A stretch of DNA of 64,000 nt, taken from assembly GCF_032884065.1 (NCBI RefSeq), contig NC_088867.1:1302001-1366000 (forward strand). The letters are read 5' to 3'. The first letter of the stretch is position 1, and each line of letters starts with the position of its first letter. The translations under genes were made by a program, and so were the position numbers. This DNA comes from Artemia franciscana (Eukaryota; Arthropoda; Branchiopoda; Anostraca; Artemiidae). Below, piece by piece: positions 31,441 through 43,390 of this stretch. Under the pieces are notes generated by a model. The model did no database searches. It saw only the letters and a program-made list of their open reading frames with translations, and was not told where the DNA came from.

Positions 31441-32639
31441 GTGGCAACACTGAGCGGAAAAATTCAGCACAGATAGCACTCAGTAATTTTAAATAGAGAT
31501 AGCGCTATATTATATTAAGCACAGATAGCGCACTGTTATTTTGAGCAGGAAAAGAATAGCGCTCTGTAATGTTTCTCTAAAATGTGAGAAAAATAACGTT
31601 CAGCTGACAGATGTAGGCCAATAGGACTTATAGGCTAATGGAGGCTATTGGGATTTTAGCTAATTTATCAACAAAATGGTTCAGATTATCAAGCAGAGGT
31701 TGATTATTGTTTATTTATGTTGTTTATATAAACAATGATTAGAATATTGATACTTATCAATGATAGGATACTCCAATATAATATCGATACTTATTGATGA
31801 TACGATACTCCAATCCCATATATTCTGATACTTCTATTGCAATACTCCAATACAATATTGATACTTATTTATCCCTACACATACCTCCTGCAGACAGAAA
31901 CCCATTTACATACAGATGTGAAGGCTCATGGACAGTTCTACACTTTAGGCATTGAAATGCACTCTTTCAAGCACATAAATCCCTCTATCAACTATGATCC
32001 ATAGCCATCCTTCATAAAAGCTGATGCACAATTATGTGTCTCTGCACATAGTTTCATGAAAAATAAAGCAAATCAAGTTATGAAAGATAAGGATTAAAAT
32101 AAATGTCTTTGTTTACCATTTATCTTATATGGAAAATATTACATGGCTTTTTAGGAACAAATGCCCCACAATACAGCATCACTTTCTCTGCAACTGGGAA
32201 GCTTGATATATATTTTTGAAACTCAGAAGTCAATATTTTATCTCAAATTGTCAATCGTAACTTTGCCCTCTTAGGGGGAAATCACAGTTTGGTGCCTAAA
32301 AACAGTATAAAAAAAACTTTTCATTGTACAATCTTTTTAATCTCCAAAAAAGGGCACTAAAACTTTCAATTTTCCTGAACCCTCTCCCATCTTCTGGGAC
32401 CACTATTTCAATATAATCACCCCTGAAAAAAACAAACTAAAATACAAACAAATAACTGCGCATCCATAATTTTCTTCTGGGAAAAAATTTAAAATTTCAC
32501 ATTTTTGTAGATGGACAACTGAAATGTCTATCATAGGGATCTCTGATAAGCTGAATCTGACAGTGTGAGTTCCATTCAAACAAACTGAGCAGCTTAAGTG
32601 AAGTACTTCTAGAGATGCTGCAAAGTAAACCATTTAGAC
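31441..32639. repeat. AT-rich flank with degenerate repeats
   Basis: 31740-31875 repeats gatacttat..atgat(a)..gatactccaat about five times. At 32220-32600 landmarks of the interspersed family reappear (gggcactaaaactttcaatt, tgggaccacta.ttcaatat, aaaatttcacatttttgta, tctgataagctgaatctgac). No gene. Confidence 0.55.
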
Positions 32640-33600
32640 AATTCATTGACAATTACAAAACAGACTTACATTTCATAATTTATCAGTGTTGACTAAAGCC
32701 AAGGGCCTTCTAGCCATCTTCAAATTGTTTGAAACCAAAGTCAACAATCAGTACTCAAATGGCTTCAGGTCTCAAAATGTACCCAGAAAGCATCAAATAA
32801 GATACTGCAGCTCTGTATACTTTTTGTGGATCAGTGGTTCTTGGAACTTCTGAGTGAAATGTGCACAAACTTCCAAGTTGTCTACCTGGAACTGACATTC
32901 TGCTTTCAAAATCAAATGTTTGGGCAGTTTTGCAATATCTTTAGGATATCATCAGTCTTACATTTTCCTTTACGATAAAGATGGTAAAATACTTGATAAG
33001 GGCTGGCCATTGCTCTTTCACTCTAGAGGCACCAGCAGCCAACAGGTTGGTAAATTATTCTATATAACCCAACATCAAATAGTCTTGCAGTCTCAGTTAA
33101 CTTTAATTTTTCACAACTGAGAAGCTGAAACAACTTTTTGTTGATGTTTGGCCATCACCACTCACTATAAGCAGTTTCACAATTGTGGTAAGGATCTTAG
33201 TCTGCAGATCCTCAGCTGTCACATGACCAATAAAGCTTGCTTTTAAATGTCTTTCTATGCCACATTGCTCCTTTAAAGACAAGAATCAGGTTCAAGCTGT
33301 ACCCAACCAAATCTGAAGTCATCTGACAAAAATACAGGCAAAGAGCTTTGGTAAACAAGCATGCAAAATTTATTTGTCCCATCATAAAATTGCCTGTCCT
33401 GGAAACATTTTGCCAAACACATCTGCTTTGCCATCTGTCAAACTACCAGACCAATCAGATTGGACTCTTTTCAAAGCTCAAATATGCTCAGCTTTCACAA
33501 AACTGCACTTGACTGAGTAAACTCCAAGGGTTCCAACCAGAGTAAAACTCTAACCATTTTCTGAACTACAATTATTGTAGAGGTGCATCTGATTTGACTT
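32640..33600 (-). pseudogene. Decayed hAT-like transposase remnant
   Basis: Minus-strand text in several frames: ASFIGHVTAEDLQTKILTTI (about 33245-33185), VSGDG then PNINKKLFQLLSCEKLKLTE (about 33155-33085), and further down FDFESRMSVPGRQLGSLCTF and DPQKVYRAAVSYLMLSGYIL (about 32910-32770). The F.GH.TAEDL...I and S.DGPN.NKK.F...  pattern is found in hAT-superfamily (DUF4371-like) transposase-derived proteins. Stops and frame changes make it a fossil. The identification is from memory of motifs and should be tested. Confidence 0.4.
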
Positions 33601-36350
33601 CAGCATAGTTTGAAAATTCCTCTGTCTGGACCTGCTATAAAACAGCATACAAGCCTTTCTCATAAACAAGCAAAGAACAGCAAATACCACAATAAAACAA
33701 ATAAGCATCACCAGGAACTGCTCTACAACACTACTTTTTTTTATAATTATTAATGGAGAATGAAAAAAAAAATCTTTCTTTGATTGAAAACTTTACTGAA
33801 GAACAAAACAAAAATTAAACTGTACATGCTGAAATCCTGGTTTCTGAAAGGAAGTTTAGGCTTGTGCTTTTTCTTTTATGCTTCAATAGAATGCTAATAG
33901 TAACACAAAACAGTGGTATATTGCATGGGTAGAATAACAACCATTTATGTTTATTTCAAGACTTAAACTTCAAGCTTTAAGAGCTTTGAGACAAAAATTT
34001 CAAGACTACACACTACTGTTGACCTAAAAGGGATTAACAATTACTAAACCCAGATTTCATACAGTTGAGTATTTTTAACTGAATAAAAAGTTTTTTTTTT
34101 GGGGGGGGGGGTAATATTTTCCAGGAATTGTTCTTTCTTAGGTGGGAGCTACTGCTGGAACAATGACATGGAGATTAGGTAAAATGGGGCTTGACATCAA
34201 TGGCTACTTTGGTGAAGTTATTAGTTAATTAAGAGTAAGCTGAAAAAATAAAATAGTGGACCTCTGGTATTACAAATCTAAAACAGCCTAGCAGCTTAAG
34301 TGACTCCAGAGACAAAAGGTTTCAATTCTTTTTATTCATCATTATTAAGAAGAATAGGATACTGTAACCTCTAAATTATTCTGCTGTCTTCAGGACACTA
34401 ATGGTCACCAACACACTATAAAGACTTTCTGGCTGAAGCATTAACATGGCTTAATCTTTCAAAACATGACTTAAGGACTGTTTGAGGATCTTCACTAGTT
34501 TCATGGACTTCAGGAACCTAGTGGCATTCCTGCTATACACCAGCTGCAGCACCATAGGCAAACCAAGCACTTAGTATAATCAGAAGCACATTTACAAGGT
34601 GATATCCTACAATTACAGCTTTACAAGAGCCACATGACAGCAGGATTAAAGTGTACAATATGTGTCACCACATAAATTAGTAAAACAGACCAGGTGGATC
34701 TTGAATCTGTACAAAAATAGACAAAACAGGCATAAGTAAGTTTAATGATAAAGTGTATATATGTCAACTGCTGAGCCTCAAGGTACAAGCTTTAACATAC
34801 TATCAACAAAGAGGCAATATGATTACAACCTAGGAGGTACTCTGGCCTGACAACCAAGAACTATTCCAGACTACTGAATGCCAAGAACCAGAATTCATCC
34901 AGCAACCCTGTTCTTCAAGAGTGTCAACACAAGAAATTGAAACCAATTTTTCTCTAGCCACACCACACACCTATGGAGCAGTTTAAGTCAGACATCTGCA
35001 AGACAACTGTTGATGGCTTCAACCCAATTATTGACAAAGATTGGCTGACCAAACTATGGTTTATGCTATAAGATTCAGCTGGTGTCTTAGAGCCTTATTA
35101 CTGATGTTATTACTTATTACTAACTATAGAGCCTTGTTACTGACTAGCATAAACTGAATTCAGCTATATTGATGGAAAGTATAATTTAAAGTACTTTAAG
35201 TTGTTTCAAAAAAAACATGGCTGCAGAAATATTATTTGAAAAGATTGAGAACCAGATTAACAAGAACAATGGAATAAACATGATAATATGTTTAATAGAT
35301 ATATCCTGCTTATTATATAGAATAGAATATATTTATTCACTGCAATAGCTTGAGCTAGCATTAGCATGTCATGACAAAAATAATTTATACCTTCAAAAAC
35401 ACTCACAGGAAAATTTAAACAAACATTATATTAATCACACACATATCAATCAAACATTAAATATTAGTTGCATCAATATTATTAAAATGACAGGTAATAT
35501 ATACCTGTTATAGAGTAAGATTTTGCAGTTTTCTTTCAGTTTTTCTTTATTGATCTCAAAGCTCCATCAGAACTATTAAGGAGAGGGAGGGATGTGCAAT
35601 TAGAAAACTTGAATGACATTTGGAATGAAAACAAAATAGGGAATCTAATGGTACTACCTTTATTAGTATGTTTCCAACCTTACCTAAGCTTAAGCCCAAC
35701 CTTAGAGGTAGTGAAATACTGCCTAATCTTGAACATGGGATCTTGTACTTGGATCTAAATATATAAATCATAGACAGACTCTATCATGGATGTATTCAAC
35801 CAAAAAGCAAGTATTGTGAACTAGAATAATTGTTTTGTTTATAAGTTTAAGAAAAAAAAATCTAGACTGTAGTCAAACAATAATACTTAGTTCAATACCA
35901 GCCCTCAACCAAACACACCTATCAAAAATGATCAAAGCCAAATCATAGGCAACCAAAGACAAAGAGCCTACTATTTATATTTGTACAAAATCTATATTAG
36001 TCCAAAGATTTGCAGATGATTAGGCGTTGTCAAGTCCTGGGAATATTACCCTAGCCTTTTAACCACATAAAATCTTCAAAATAATAAATTTGTTGGTATA
36101 AATATACAATTTGGGTTACTGATAAGGAAACATGTTTAGAGAACAATTCTTTCATAATAAGATGCAGAATAATAGTTGACCAAGTTAACTCATTTTGTCT
36201 GCAATTCCACTATACTTCACCTGCAATCCCTTACCTAATGTGCAATATATAGCCTAAACTACATATTTCTACTATGTTTCTAAGTTTCTTGATTTTGTCA
36301 GACTTGATTCAATCTAAACATTCAGTTGTTAAAACAAGAGTGACAAATGG
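33601..36350. other. Gene-free AT-rich stretch
   Basis: No ORF with recognisable content on either strand. G-runs near 34100 and short AT-rich words only. It could include an unseen small exon or a UTR. Confidence 0.4.
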
Positions 36351-36480
36351 CAAAATGTACATCAAATATAAGGTTTGGGCTATGCAATATATTTGTGCAT
36401 TAAAGTAGGGGGAGGGGTAAAATGAAATGGAGTTGTAGTCAAAGTGTGGTAACTACAATTGTTCTGCATATTTAGACATC
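36351..36480. repeat. Partial copy of the foldback family
   Basis: It contains ggtttgggctatgcaatata, tttgtgcatta and a G-run then ggtaaaatg, similar to the central part of the copies at 37.2-37.5 and 42.9-43.4 kb. Confidence 0.45.
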
Positions 36481-37174
36481 ACAATTGTTCTTAAATGTTT
36501 CCTTCTCAACAGCCTCAATTGGTAAAATTCTAGACAGGCTACTTTTTGCTATCTTGGAAAAAGGCTAGGTTAGGAAAATAAAACTTTCAGGGATGGACCA
36601 ATAGACTAAAGTAAGTACTGGGAAGTTGCTTTCAAATACTTATCTCTACTCCTTCTTTCTCTAGAGGGCACTGACCTTTGATGATCTTTAAAAATCTTTG
36701 AGTTATAAAAGTCAAACAATAAAAAATAGATCTTCTGCTTAAATGAAGTACTAAAAAATTATTTTCAGTTTCACAGCTTTGTTTAATCCTAATTCTTGTG
36801 GGTTCATAGATCTACAAATACATTTCCTAAGTTCAGAAAGAAAAAGCCCTTTGACCTAAAATTCTTCTCAAATAATAAAAATTTGTTTTTTTTTCAAAAT
36901 AAACCAGAGAAAAAGGAACTGGACACTGAGAATTCTGGTGTAAGGCTGTTATTACCCAAATTCTAGTAGATATAGGCCCTAGACCTGTCAAGTAAGCAAA
37001 TTTATAAATTTTAGGAATCAAAAGAGAGTTAGGCCTACCATGGTAGGGCTAGCTTGAGCTGTGTTTTCAGGCATTGGGTTTACAGAATATTTTGAATGGG
37101 GTTGACAAAAATTGTTTTCAGGTTCTCTATGTTTAACCCAGCAAAACTTTAAGGTCAATGTTCCTATTAGGCTA

Positions 37175-37530
37175 CCTGAACAATTGTTTAGGATTGTGAA
37201 ACTATTGTTAATAGATGCATTTTGACTTTTTGAACATCTTTTCTCTCTTGCAAAATTACTGCAAACTCACCATTATGGAGTTGTTATATATTTGTACATT
37301 ATAGGGGGGGGGGGTAAAGCATAGCATATATTAAATGTGGCAATGGTTAGTTTATGATATTTATATTGCTATGCTTTACCCTCACCCCCCCCCCCCTGAT
37401 GTGCAAACATAGGCCTATAGCCCAAATTTGTTTCTAAACTATTACAGATCCACAATTTCAAATATCTGATAAATGAAAACAGAAATGATTGCAATTCTAT
37501 AGCCTGTGTGTAAATAGCCTACAGGATATT
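37175..37530. repeat. Foldback-type element copy 1
   Basis: The left part has tgaacaattgtttaggattg and tttttgaacatcttttctct. The centre has gggg..taaagcatagcatat followed by its inverse, atgctttaccctcaccccc. The right part has cctatagcccaaatttgttt. The centre is an inverted repeat bounded by G- and C-runs, and the outer parts match the copy at 42.9-43.4 kb. Confidence 0.7.
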
Positions 37531-40185
37531 TGGGCTGGAATGAGGTTAAATTGGACATAAAATTGGGCATTGGGCCACCAGGTGTACCAATACACATCCT
37601 GAAACTCCTATGCACTTTGCAAAGCACCACTTGTGTTCTGACTAAATACATATACATAAAATCAACATTGACAGAACAAAGAAACATAAAAATGCCTGAG
37701 ATATATAGTTTGGAACAATATATATGCTCATCAGGAGGAGAGGAAAGTTAAACGAATACTTCAAGGAATTTTATAAGTAAATACTTCAAGATTCTTTAAA
37801 GTGTTTTTCAGAGATTTTACAACAGCCCTATAATTGGGCATTAATACCATTCTATTTTCGGATTACTCTCACATAGATTTACAATATACAAGAACAATTT
37901 CTTATGAGCACTATTAGCATCAAGTTACGTTACTAGCCTACCCTAGATTACCATTGAGATGTACTATTTTTATCAAAATTCAAATTCCTAAAATCCTCGA
38001 GTCTGCTATGCTTTCTTCTCTAAATGTAATGAGCGACGGTAACGAGCATGCCAGCGAGTATCGCTAAAAACAAAAGACGAGAAGTATTCTCATACTTCTT
38101 GACTGTGCCAAAAAGTATCACAACGATATAAAACGAACCATAAACTTGCCAAATTTTGAACACTTCGTGCAACACACCACAAGTAAGCACAAATTATTCT
38201 TTGAGCACACGATCAGCAACCGCAAAGAGAAGTTTTTTCAACAAAATACCCTTAAAAAATGGTTTTTCTTTCTAAATTCACAGGGGCAAGAATCTCAGGG
38301 GAGAAGGGGGCGGCCCCTTCTCCAATTTCAGTAATAATTAAATGCAGTAATAATTCAGTTGTATAGTTTTTGCAGTCAAGAAGACACAAACTAATTGTCC
38401 CGAAAATGATAATGCGTTGGCTCTACTTTACAAATTAATATTTAGGTGTACATTTTATACGTCTATGCAAGTATATTTCTACGAATGAAAGTCATAGTAT
38501 ATTACTTTTATTTGAGCAAAATAATGTAAAATGTATTTTCTTGTAACCAAAAATACTATGAATGTCTGAAGACTTTACATTGCTGCTGCATAATGTAAAC
38601 ATTCGGTAGGCGAAAAACCCCCATGGGCTAAAGTAGACATCCCAAACAAGTCTGTAATTGTTGGTATCGTGTATGACCCTTCAACCTACAAGCTACCTTG
38701 AAGCCTCCCTCATATACATTTGGGGAAAGTACGCAATGTTTGCCATTATCCTTTAAGGAGACTTTAATTTCCATTGTGGCGTGTGGCTTTGCAGCAAAAA
38801 TACCGGCAAGGAGGGATCAGACTTGTATAATCTGTCTTTCTCATACGGCTGTAACAACTTGTCGATATCCACAAATATCACGGCCCGAACATTTCATCTC
38901 GTCTCGACCTAGCCCTTACATATAATCTTGACCATTGTATGATAGGTACTCATACTTCCACAAGTTATTCTATGTGGAAAGCTTCGTATTTCGCCTCCAA
39001 GAAAACACAAGCGAACAATCTGGCACTGTAAAAAGGCAATAGAGACGGTTTGAGAACTACTCGTTTTTTTCAACAATGGAAAGTCTTGTTCCTTGAAGGT
39101 CCAGAGAAAGCTGCGGAAAAGTACCAACATGCCATAATTGACTCTGTCCAAAAATATTTCCTCTCAAATTAGATTCAGGTGTCCAATAACGGCAAAAATT
39201 AGTTCAACGACTAGTACAAGAATGCAATCCAAGCAAAGAAAAAGATACGCAAGCAATAGCTACTTTATAAGATCGAAGAGGACATCAATACACATAAGAT
39301 TCATCCAATTTGGCAGTTCCAGTTTCAGTATAAAGAGAAACTTGCTACCAAGCTACAATATGCGTCGGAAATGAGTAGGCAGAGAAATGTCACGGAAGCT
39401 TTACCGTCTTCAAAGGATACTACAATTCCTCCTTTACATTGCCGATTATTTGGAATGTGAAACTTTATCCACAGGCAAAGACTGAAACTCGTACTATGGA
39501 TTTTGCCGAATTATCAAATATGGACGACGACTGTAGATAAGTGTCAAATTTTCTCTTATCAAACCAAACTGTCCCGAATCGTGTAAATTTTTCTTCTGTC
39601 AATTCGTGTCAATTTTCGTCACCATAGACAGGGATCCTTAAAGCATAACAAATATTTTCTTTTCGCTGCGCTAAACTAGCAGGACCTCTATCATTACTTT
39701 TCCAGACATATTGTGATTATGTTAGTCTGCATATGTTACCTCTACACTAAGGCCAGATGGTGATCCAATGAGCGTTGGCTTTTATAGGCATATTAGCCGC
39801 CTCTCCTGCGTTGGTAAAGTCCATGAGAGCGTCTCCAATCATACATCTGGAGACCCGGAATCTCAAGACCTATTAGCCTCCTGTCCTACGTTTGGCTGAC
39901 CTTATCCTGACGTTTGGCAAAATATTGCTAACCCTGCTCACCGTTATATTTTACCACCAGAAGCCATGACAGTCAGCCGTACAAGACAAAAGCTAAAACT
40001 TGTGCCTGTGCGTGCTTCGACAAACTGCTACCAGAACTCTTTCGTCCTTTTTTTACGTCAATATATAATAGTGTAAAATGACAAGTTTGGTATTTCAACT
40101 TTAAATTAGCCATTTGAGCTACGACTATTGTTTAAATAAACCTTTCTCTCTCTCTCTCTATCTCTCTCATTAAGGTTCAAATTTC
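37531..40185. other. Unassigned stretch upstream of the RT fragment
   Basis: No gene is supported. 37980-38110 is richer in CpG than its surroundings and could be a promoter. 38600-39600 carries several short open frames with no recognisable domain. A (tc)n run lies at 40144-40168. Confidence 0.35.
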
Positions 40186-40262
40186 AAGAAATAAATGAAC
40201 ATACAGGTTATCAAAAGGACATATCAGTAATGTCATAGCAACGGCTAACTGTATTAAGTTGA
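40186..40262. repeat. Copy of the intron-3 triplet-repeat family at the LINE 5' junction
   Basis: catacaggttatcaaaagga, cagtaatgtcatagcaacgg and ttaagttgaa match the units at 56.0-57.4 kb (for example 56290-56370). The LINE begins immediately after, so it inserted in this repeat. Confidence 0.7.
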
Positions 40263-40834
40263 ATCTTCCAAGACTTGATGAGAGGGATATTCACCTGAAC
40301 AAGAGACAAGAGTTTAATTCATTAGTTTGTAAAATTCTTTTAAATTTTCCCCTATCCCTGGCACATATACCCAAGGAATACCCATTATATATAATTAGGC
40401 GGAATACCCAAAAACCAATTTGGAAGTGTGATCCTTTGCTGATAAAAGTCAAGAATAAGGCCAAATTCTGGTTAAGAATCTGATCTGCCTGTGGTCGAGC
40501 TTCTCGGGGTGCTGTGTTTGATCTAAAACAAAAGACGAAACTCAAATATAAACGCCATCTGAGTGCCGTTCGTTACTCCGGTGAAACTTTTCCGGAAAGT
40601 AATAGTGAGTGGCGAAAAGTGATAAATTCTGCAAAGTTTCCGGATGCAAGTTCTAGTGATATTATATCTCGTCCATCTTGGATTGAACATTATTCAAAAA
40701 TATTTTCGAATGTTAATTATGCAGTGCATAAGCGTTTCTCATGTTTGCTTGAAAAAAATTTGCCGTCACGTTTATGTCAGAGACATGTGATTCCAGTTGA
40801 AAAGTGGGCTATTGTTAAGGGTATTAAGGGTTAA
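40263..40834 (+). pseudogene. LINE ORF2 linker region before the RT palm
   Basis: One frame with a TGA at 40481-40483: LPRLDERDIHLNKRQEFNSL, IPKEYPLYIIRRNTQKPIWK, NKAKFWLRI, stop, SACGRASRGAVFDLKQKTKL, KYKRHLSAVRYSGETFPESN, and WRKVINSAKFPDASSSD. This is the region between endonuclease and RT in LINEs (basic, W.K..N). A change to TGG would remove the stop. The frame is lost at a G-run near 40828. Confidence 0.7.
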
Positions 40835-42063
40835 AATCAAAATCTTTGGATCTTGATGGGATTAGTGTTTTGAATCTTGTTCCGAATTCTTTTGAATTGG
40901 TATCTTATCTCCAACTGTTTTTTCAAATGTGTTTGAGTAGTTCGTGTGTGCCCGACTCGGGCTTATGCGGTAGCGTTACGTCACTTTTAAAAAAAGGAAA
41001 AGATCCGGTTTCTTGTAGTTCTTATAGGCCCATAACGGTAGCTTGCACTCTTAGCAAGCTTTTTGAACACCTCCTACTACCCTATATCATTAAGCTTGCC
41101 CTAAATGATGATGATCAATTTGGTTTTAGATCTGGGCTAGGCTGTCAGCATGCTCACCGTGCTTTGACTTCTTTATTAAAAGATGCCCATCGCACTCGTC
41201 GCGTACTTCATTTGGCAACCCTAGACTTGTCTAAAGCGTTTGACAGCATTTGTCATACTCAAGCACGGACAACATTATGCCAGAGAGGAGTAAATCCGTC
41301 GGTAATTCACGTGTTACGTTTTTGGTACTCACATTCTTACCTTCTCCTTAAGTCATTAGATAATTCTTATTTTGGTCATATCCCTGTTCGTTGCGGTGTA
41401 AGACAAGGGGGAGTTCTTTCGCCGTATATTTTTAACGCTTGTATTGAAAATGTATTATCGAAAATATCGACTACGTGCCTACCAGGATCATTTGATATCT
41501 CATATCTGGCTTATGCGGATGACCTTCTTCTAATTAGTCAAACTGAGTCTGGTCTTGCTCGTTCGGTGAAGTCAGTTACTTCTGCTTTCCGTGATATCGG
41601 CCTGTACCTAAATATTGAAAAGTGTGAGTTTCTTGTTTTCAACGGTAATAACTGTTCAGAATCACTATTCTGTGATGGTTTTAGTATTTCTCGTGTTAAA
41701 TCGTTTCGTTGGCTTGGTATAACAATTTGAGATTCTATGAATGCTCTCCGGTCTCGCGCTGTCAAAGATTTTAGTGATAAGCTGAGGCTCGGTACTTTAA
41801 AGATTGTAGCAAATCGTGGACACTATAGGGGAAGAGCGCTAACTCGGCTTTACTCAAATTTTTGTGATCATTCTGTGCTCTTCTGTTCTGGTATTAGGCC
41901 ACTTCTGTTGACTGGTGATCTAAAACGTATTCGCATAAATTATTACCGGTACTGCAAATTTCTCTTTTATATCTACCTCGTTCTTACCGGAATGCAAAAC
42001 TGTTTAAAAAGTATTGTGCAACAGATATCACTGGTACTTTCGAAAAATTATCTGCGAAGTTAG
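40828..42063 (+). pseudogene. LINE ORF2 reverse transcriptase
   Basis: LDLDGISVLNLVPNSFELVS is followed by GSVTSLLKKGKDPVSCSSYR and PITVACTLSKLFEHLLL, DDQFGFRSGLGCQHAHRALT, motif A LATLDLSKAFDSI, motif B CGVRQGGVLSPYIFNACIEN and motif C LAYADDLLLIS. The thumb has LYLNIEKCEFLVF and FRWLGITI, then TGA 41728-41730, then the same frame continues to TAG 42061-42063. Catalytic residues are intact. The family differs from the other two LINEs. The clade cannot be decided by eye. Confidence 0.85.
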
Positions 42064-42238
42064 CTATTGAAGCGCTTTATAGGCTAGGATGTTTTCTTTG
42101 CATTATCCGCCTTTTTCCTGTATGGGATAAATTTGTTTCTTTTGTATTACTTTTGCCTTTTTTCTTTTGTATTTTACTCCACTTAACCTCTGTTTTGTGA
42201 AGTGGGTGATAAATAAATTATTATTATTATTATTATAT

Positions 42239-42591
42239 GGTAAAAACCACAAAAATACTTGTCTTCAGATGTTTCGAAGACTTCCTTAGAGATCTTTAAA
42301 AATGTTTTCCTTCTTTTTGAAACAGTCTGGTGAATTGACGAAACTGGATACTGGTTACTTCTTAGTATTGTCTTAAAAAACTTAGAGAGCAAATATGAAA
42401 AATACGGTCAGATAAAAAATAATCAGACCAATTTTTACTTTGTGAGTTTGACCGGAGATAAAAGACATAAATCTATTTGTTATTAGTCCGTTTTCTGTTA
42501 ATTATAGTTTCTTTGGCAACGCTGCCTAATTAATGGCCAATATTCGAAAGGAGTTTCCCTGTAGCCGAGATAATCATCTTCAATTTAAACT
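42239..42591 (+). promoter_or_regulatory. DCTN2: Likely DCTN2 promoter and 5' UTR
   Basis: This is the interval between the LINE tail and the DCTN2 start codon. Its last part (about 42500-42591) is relatively GC-balanced (caacgctgcctaattaatgg, gtagccgagataatc) and has no ATG-started competing frame that I noticed. No clear TATA box was seen. That transcription starts here is inferred only from the position of exon 1. Confidence 0.4.
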
Positions 42592-42624
42592 ATGGATCCT
42601 AAATACTCAGGATTACCTGGAATT
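42592..42624 (+). CDS. DCTN2: Dynactin subunit 2 (dynamitin), coding exon 1
   Basis: The eleven codons MDPKYSGLPGI are followed by a gtgtgt donor. They match the conserved dynamitin N-terminus M.DPKYA.LPGI, which in animals precedes the A..EPDVYETSDLPE segment found in exon 2. The exon ends in phase 0, and exon 2 begins in phase 0 with GCA (Ala). The ATG context aaactATGG is acceptable. The 7.1 kb first intron carries foldback elements and a CT-rich tract. Dynamitin is the p50 subunit of dynactin, linking p150 and the Arp1 filament, and is needed for dynein cargo transport. Confidence 0.88.
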
Positions 42625-42914
42625 GTGTGTATACCCATAAAATCCCAAATCTACTAGTGTAGTGTAGGCTAACAGTGGGTTGCAGGCCTATGCACTATTT
42701 GTTTTTTAGCCTAATAAAATTTGGTAATAATTTAGATTCAGGCTTAGAAGCAGGATGTGGTGAAGTATGATGACAGACCATCTATGCTTTTTAAGGCCTA
42801 TTTATAGTGCTCATAGTTTTCTAGTGTAGCATAGGGCCTAGTTCATGGCAAGTAAGCAGAGTTTTTACTTAATTTTAAGATAGCTAAGTGGAAAGTTTGG
42901 TCAAGGTTGGCATT

Positions 42915-43390
42915 ACCTGAACAATTGTTTGGGGTCATGAAGCTATTGTTAATATATGCATTTTGACTTTTTGAACATCTTTTCTCTCTTGCAAAACTAC
43001 AGCACACTCACTGCTATGGAGTGATTCCTGCCCAAATATTCTTGTATCTTCACATAGTATTACAATCATGTCCGTTTTGTTGATCAGATATTTGAAATCA
43101 CAATTCTATAATAGTTTAGAAACAAATTTGGGCTATATATTTGCACATTAGGAGGGTAGGGGTAAAGCATAGCATATATCAAATATGTAAACTAATCATT
43201 GCTGCATTAATATATGATATGCTTTACCCCCCCCCCCCTAATGTGCAAATATAGGCTATAATAACTCCATAATGGTGAGTTTGCGGTAGTTTTGCAAGAG
43301 AGAAAAGATGTTCAAAAAGTCAAAATGCATCTATTAATAATAGTTTCATAACCCAAAACAATTGTTATGGTAATACCAATATTGACTGAA
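42915..43390. repeat. Foldback-type element copy 2 (inverted-repeat ends of about 110-120 bp)
   Basis: The left end aacaattgtttggggtcatg, tttttgaacatcttttctct (42930-43020) is the reverse complement of 43260-43385 (agagaaaagatgttcaaaaa, acccaaaacaattgtt). Inside lies a second inverted pair around taaagcatagcatat and atatgctttaccccc. Outer and inner parts both match the copy at 37.2-37.5 kb. It has no coding capacity, so it is non-autonomous, MITE or foldback type. It is in DCTN2 intron 1. Confidence 0.8.

Larger units (their letters stand above)
40263..42238 (+). mobile_element. 5'-truncated non-LTR retrotransposon with (ATT)n tail
   Basis: RT and flanking coding sequence run on the plus strand to a 3' UTR that ends gataaataaattattattat. 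No endonuclease was found upstream, where an unrelated repeat begins, so it is 5'-truncated. The coding part has two in-frame TGA stops and one frameshift. It ends about 350 bp before the DCTN2 start codon, so it is part of the upstream flank of that gene. Confidence 0.85.
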
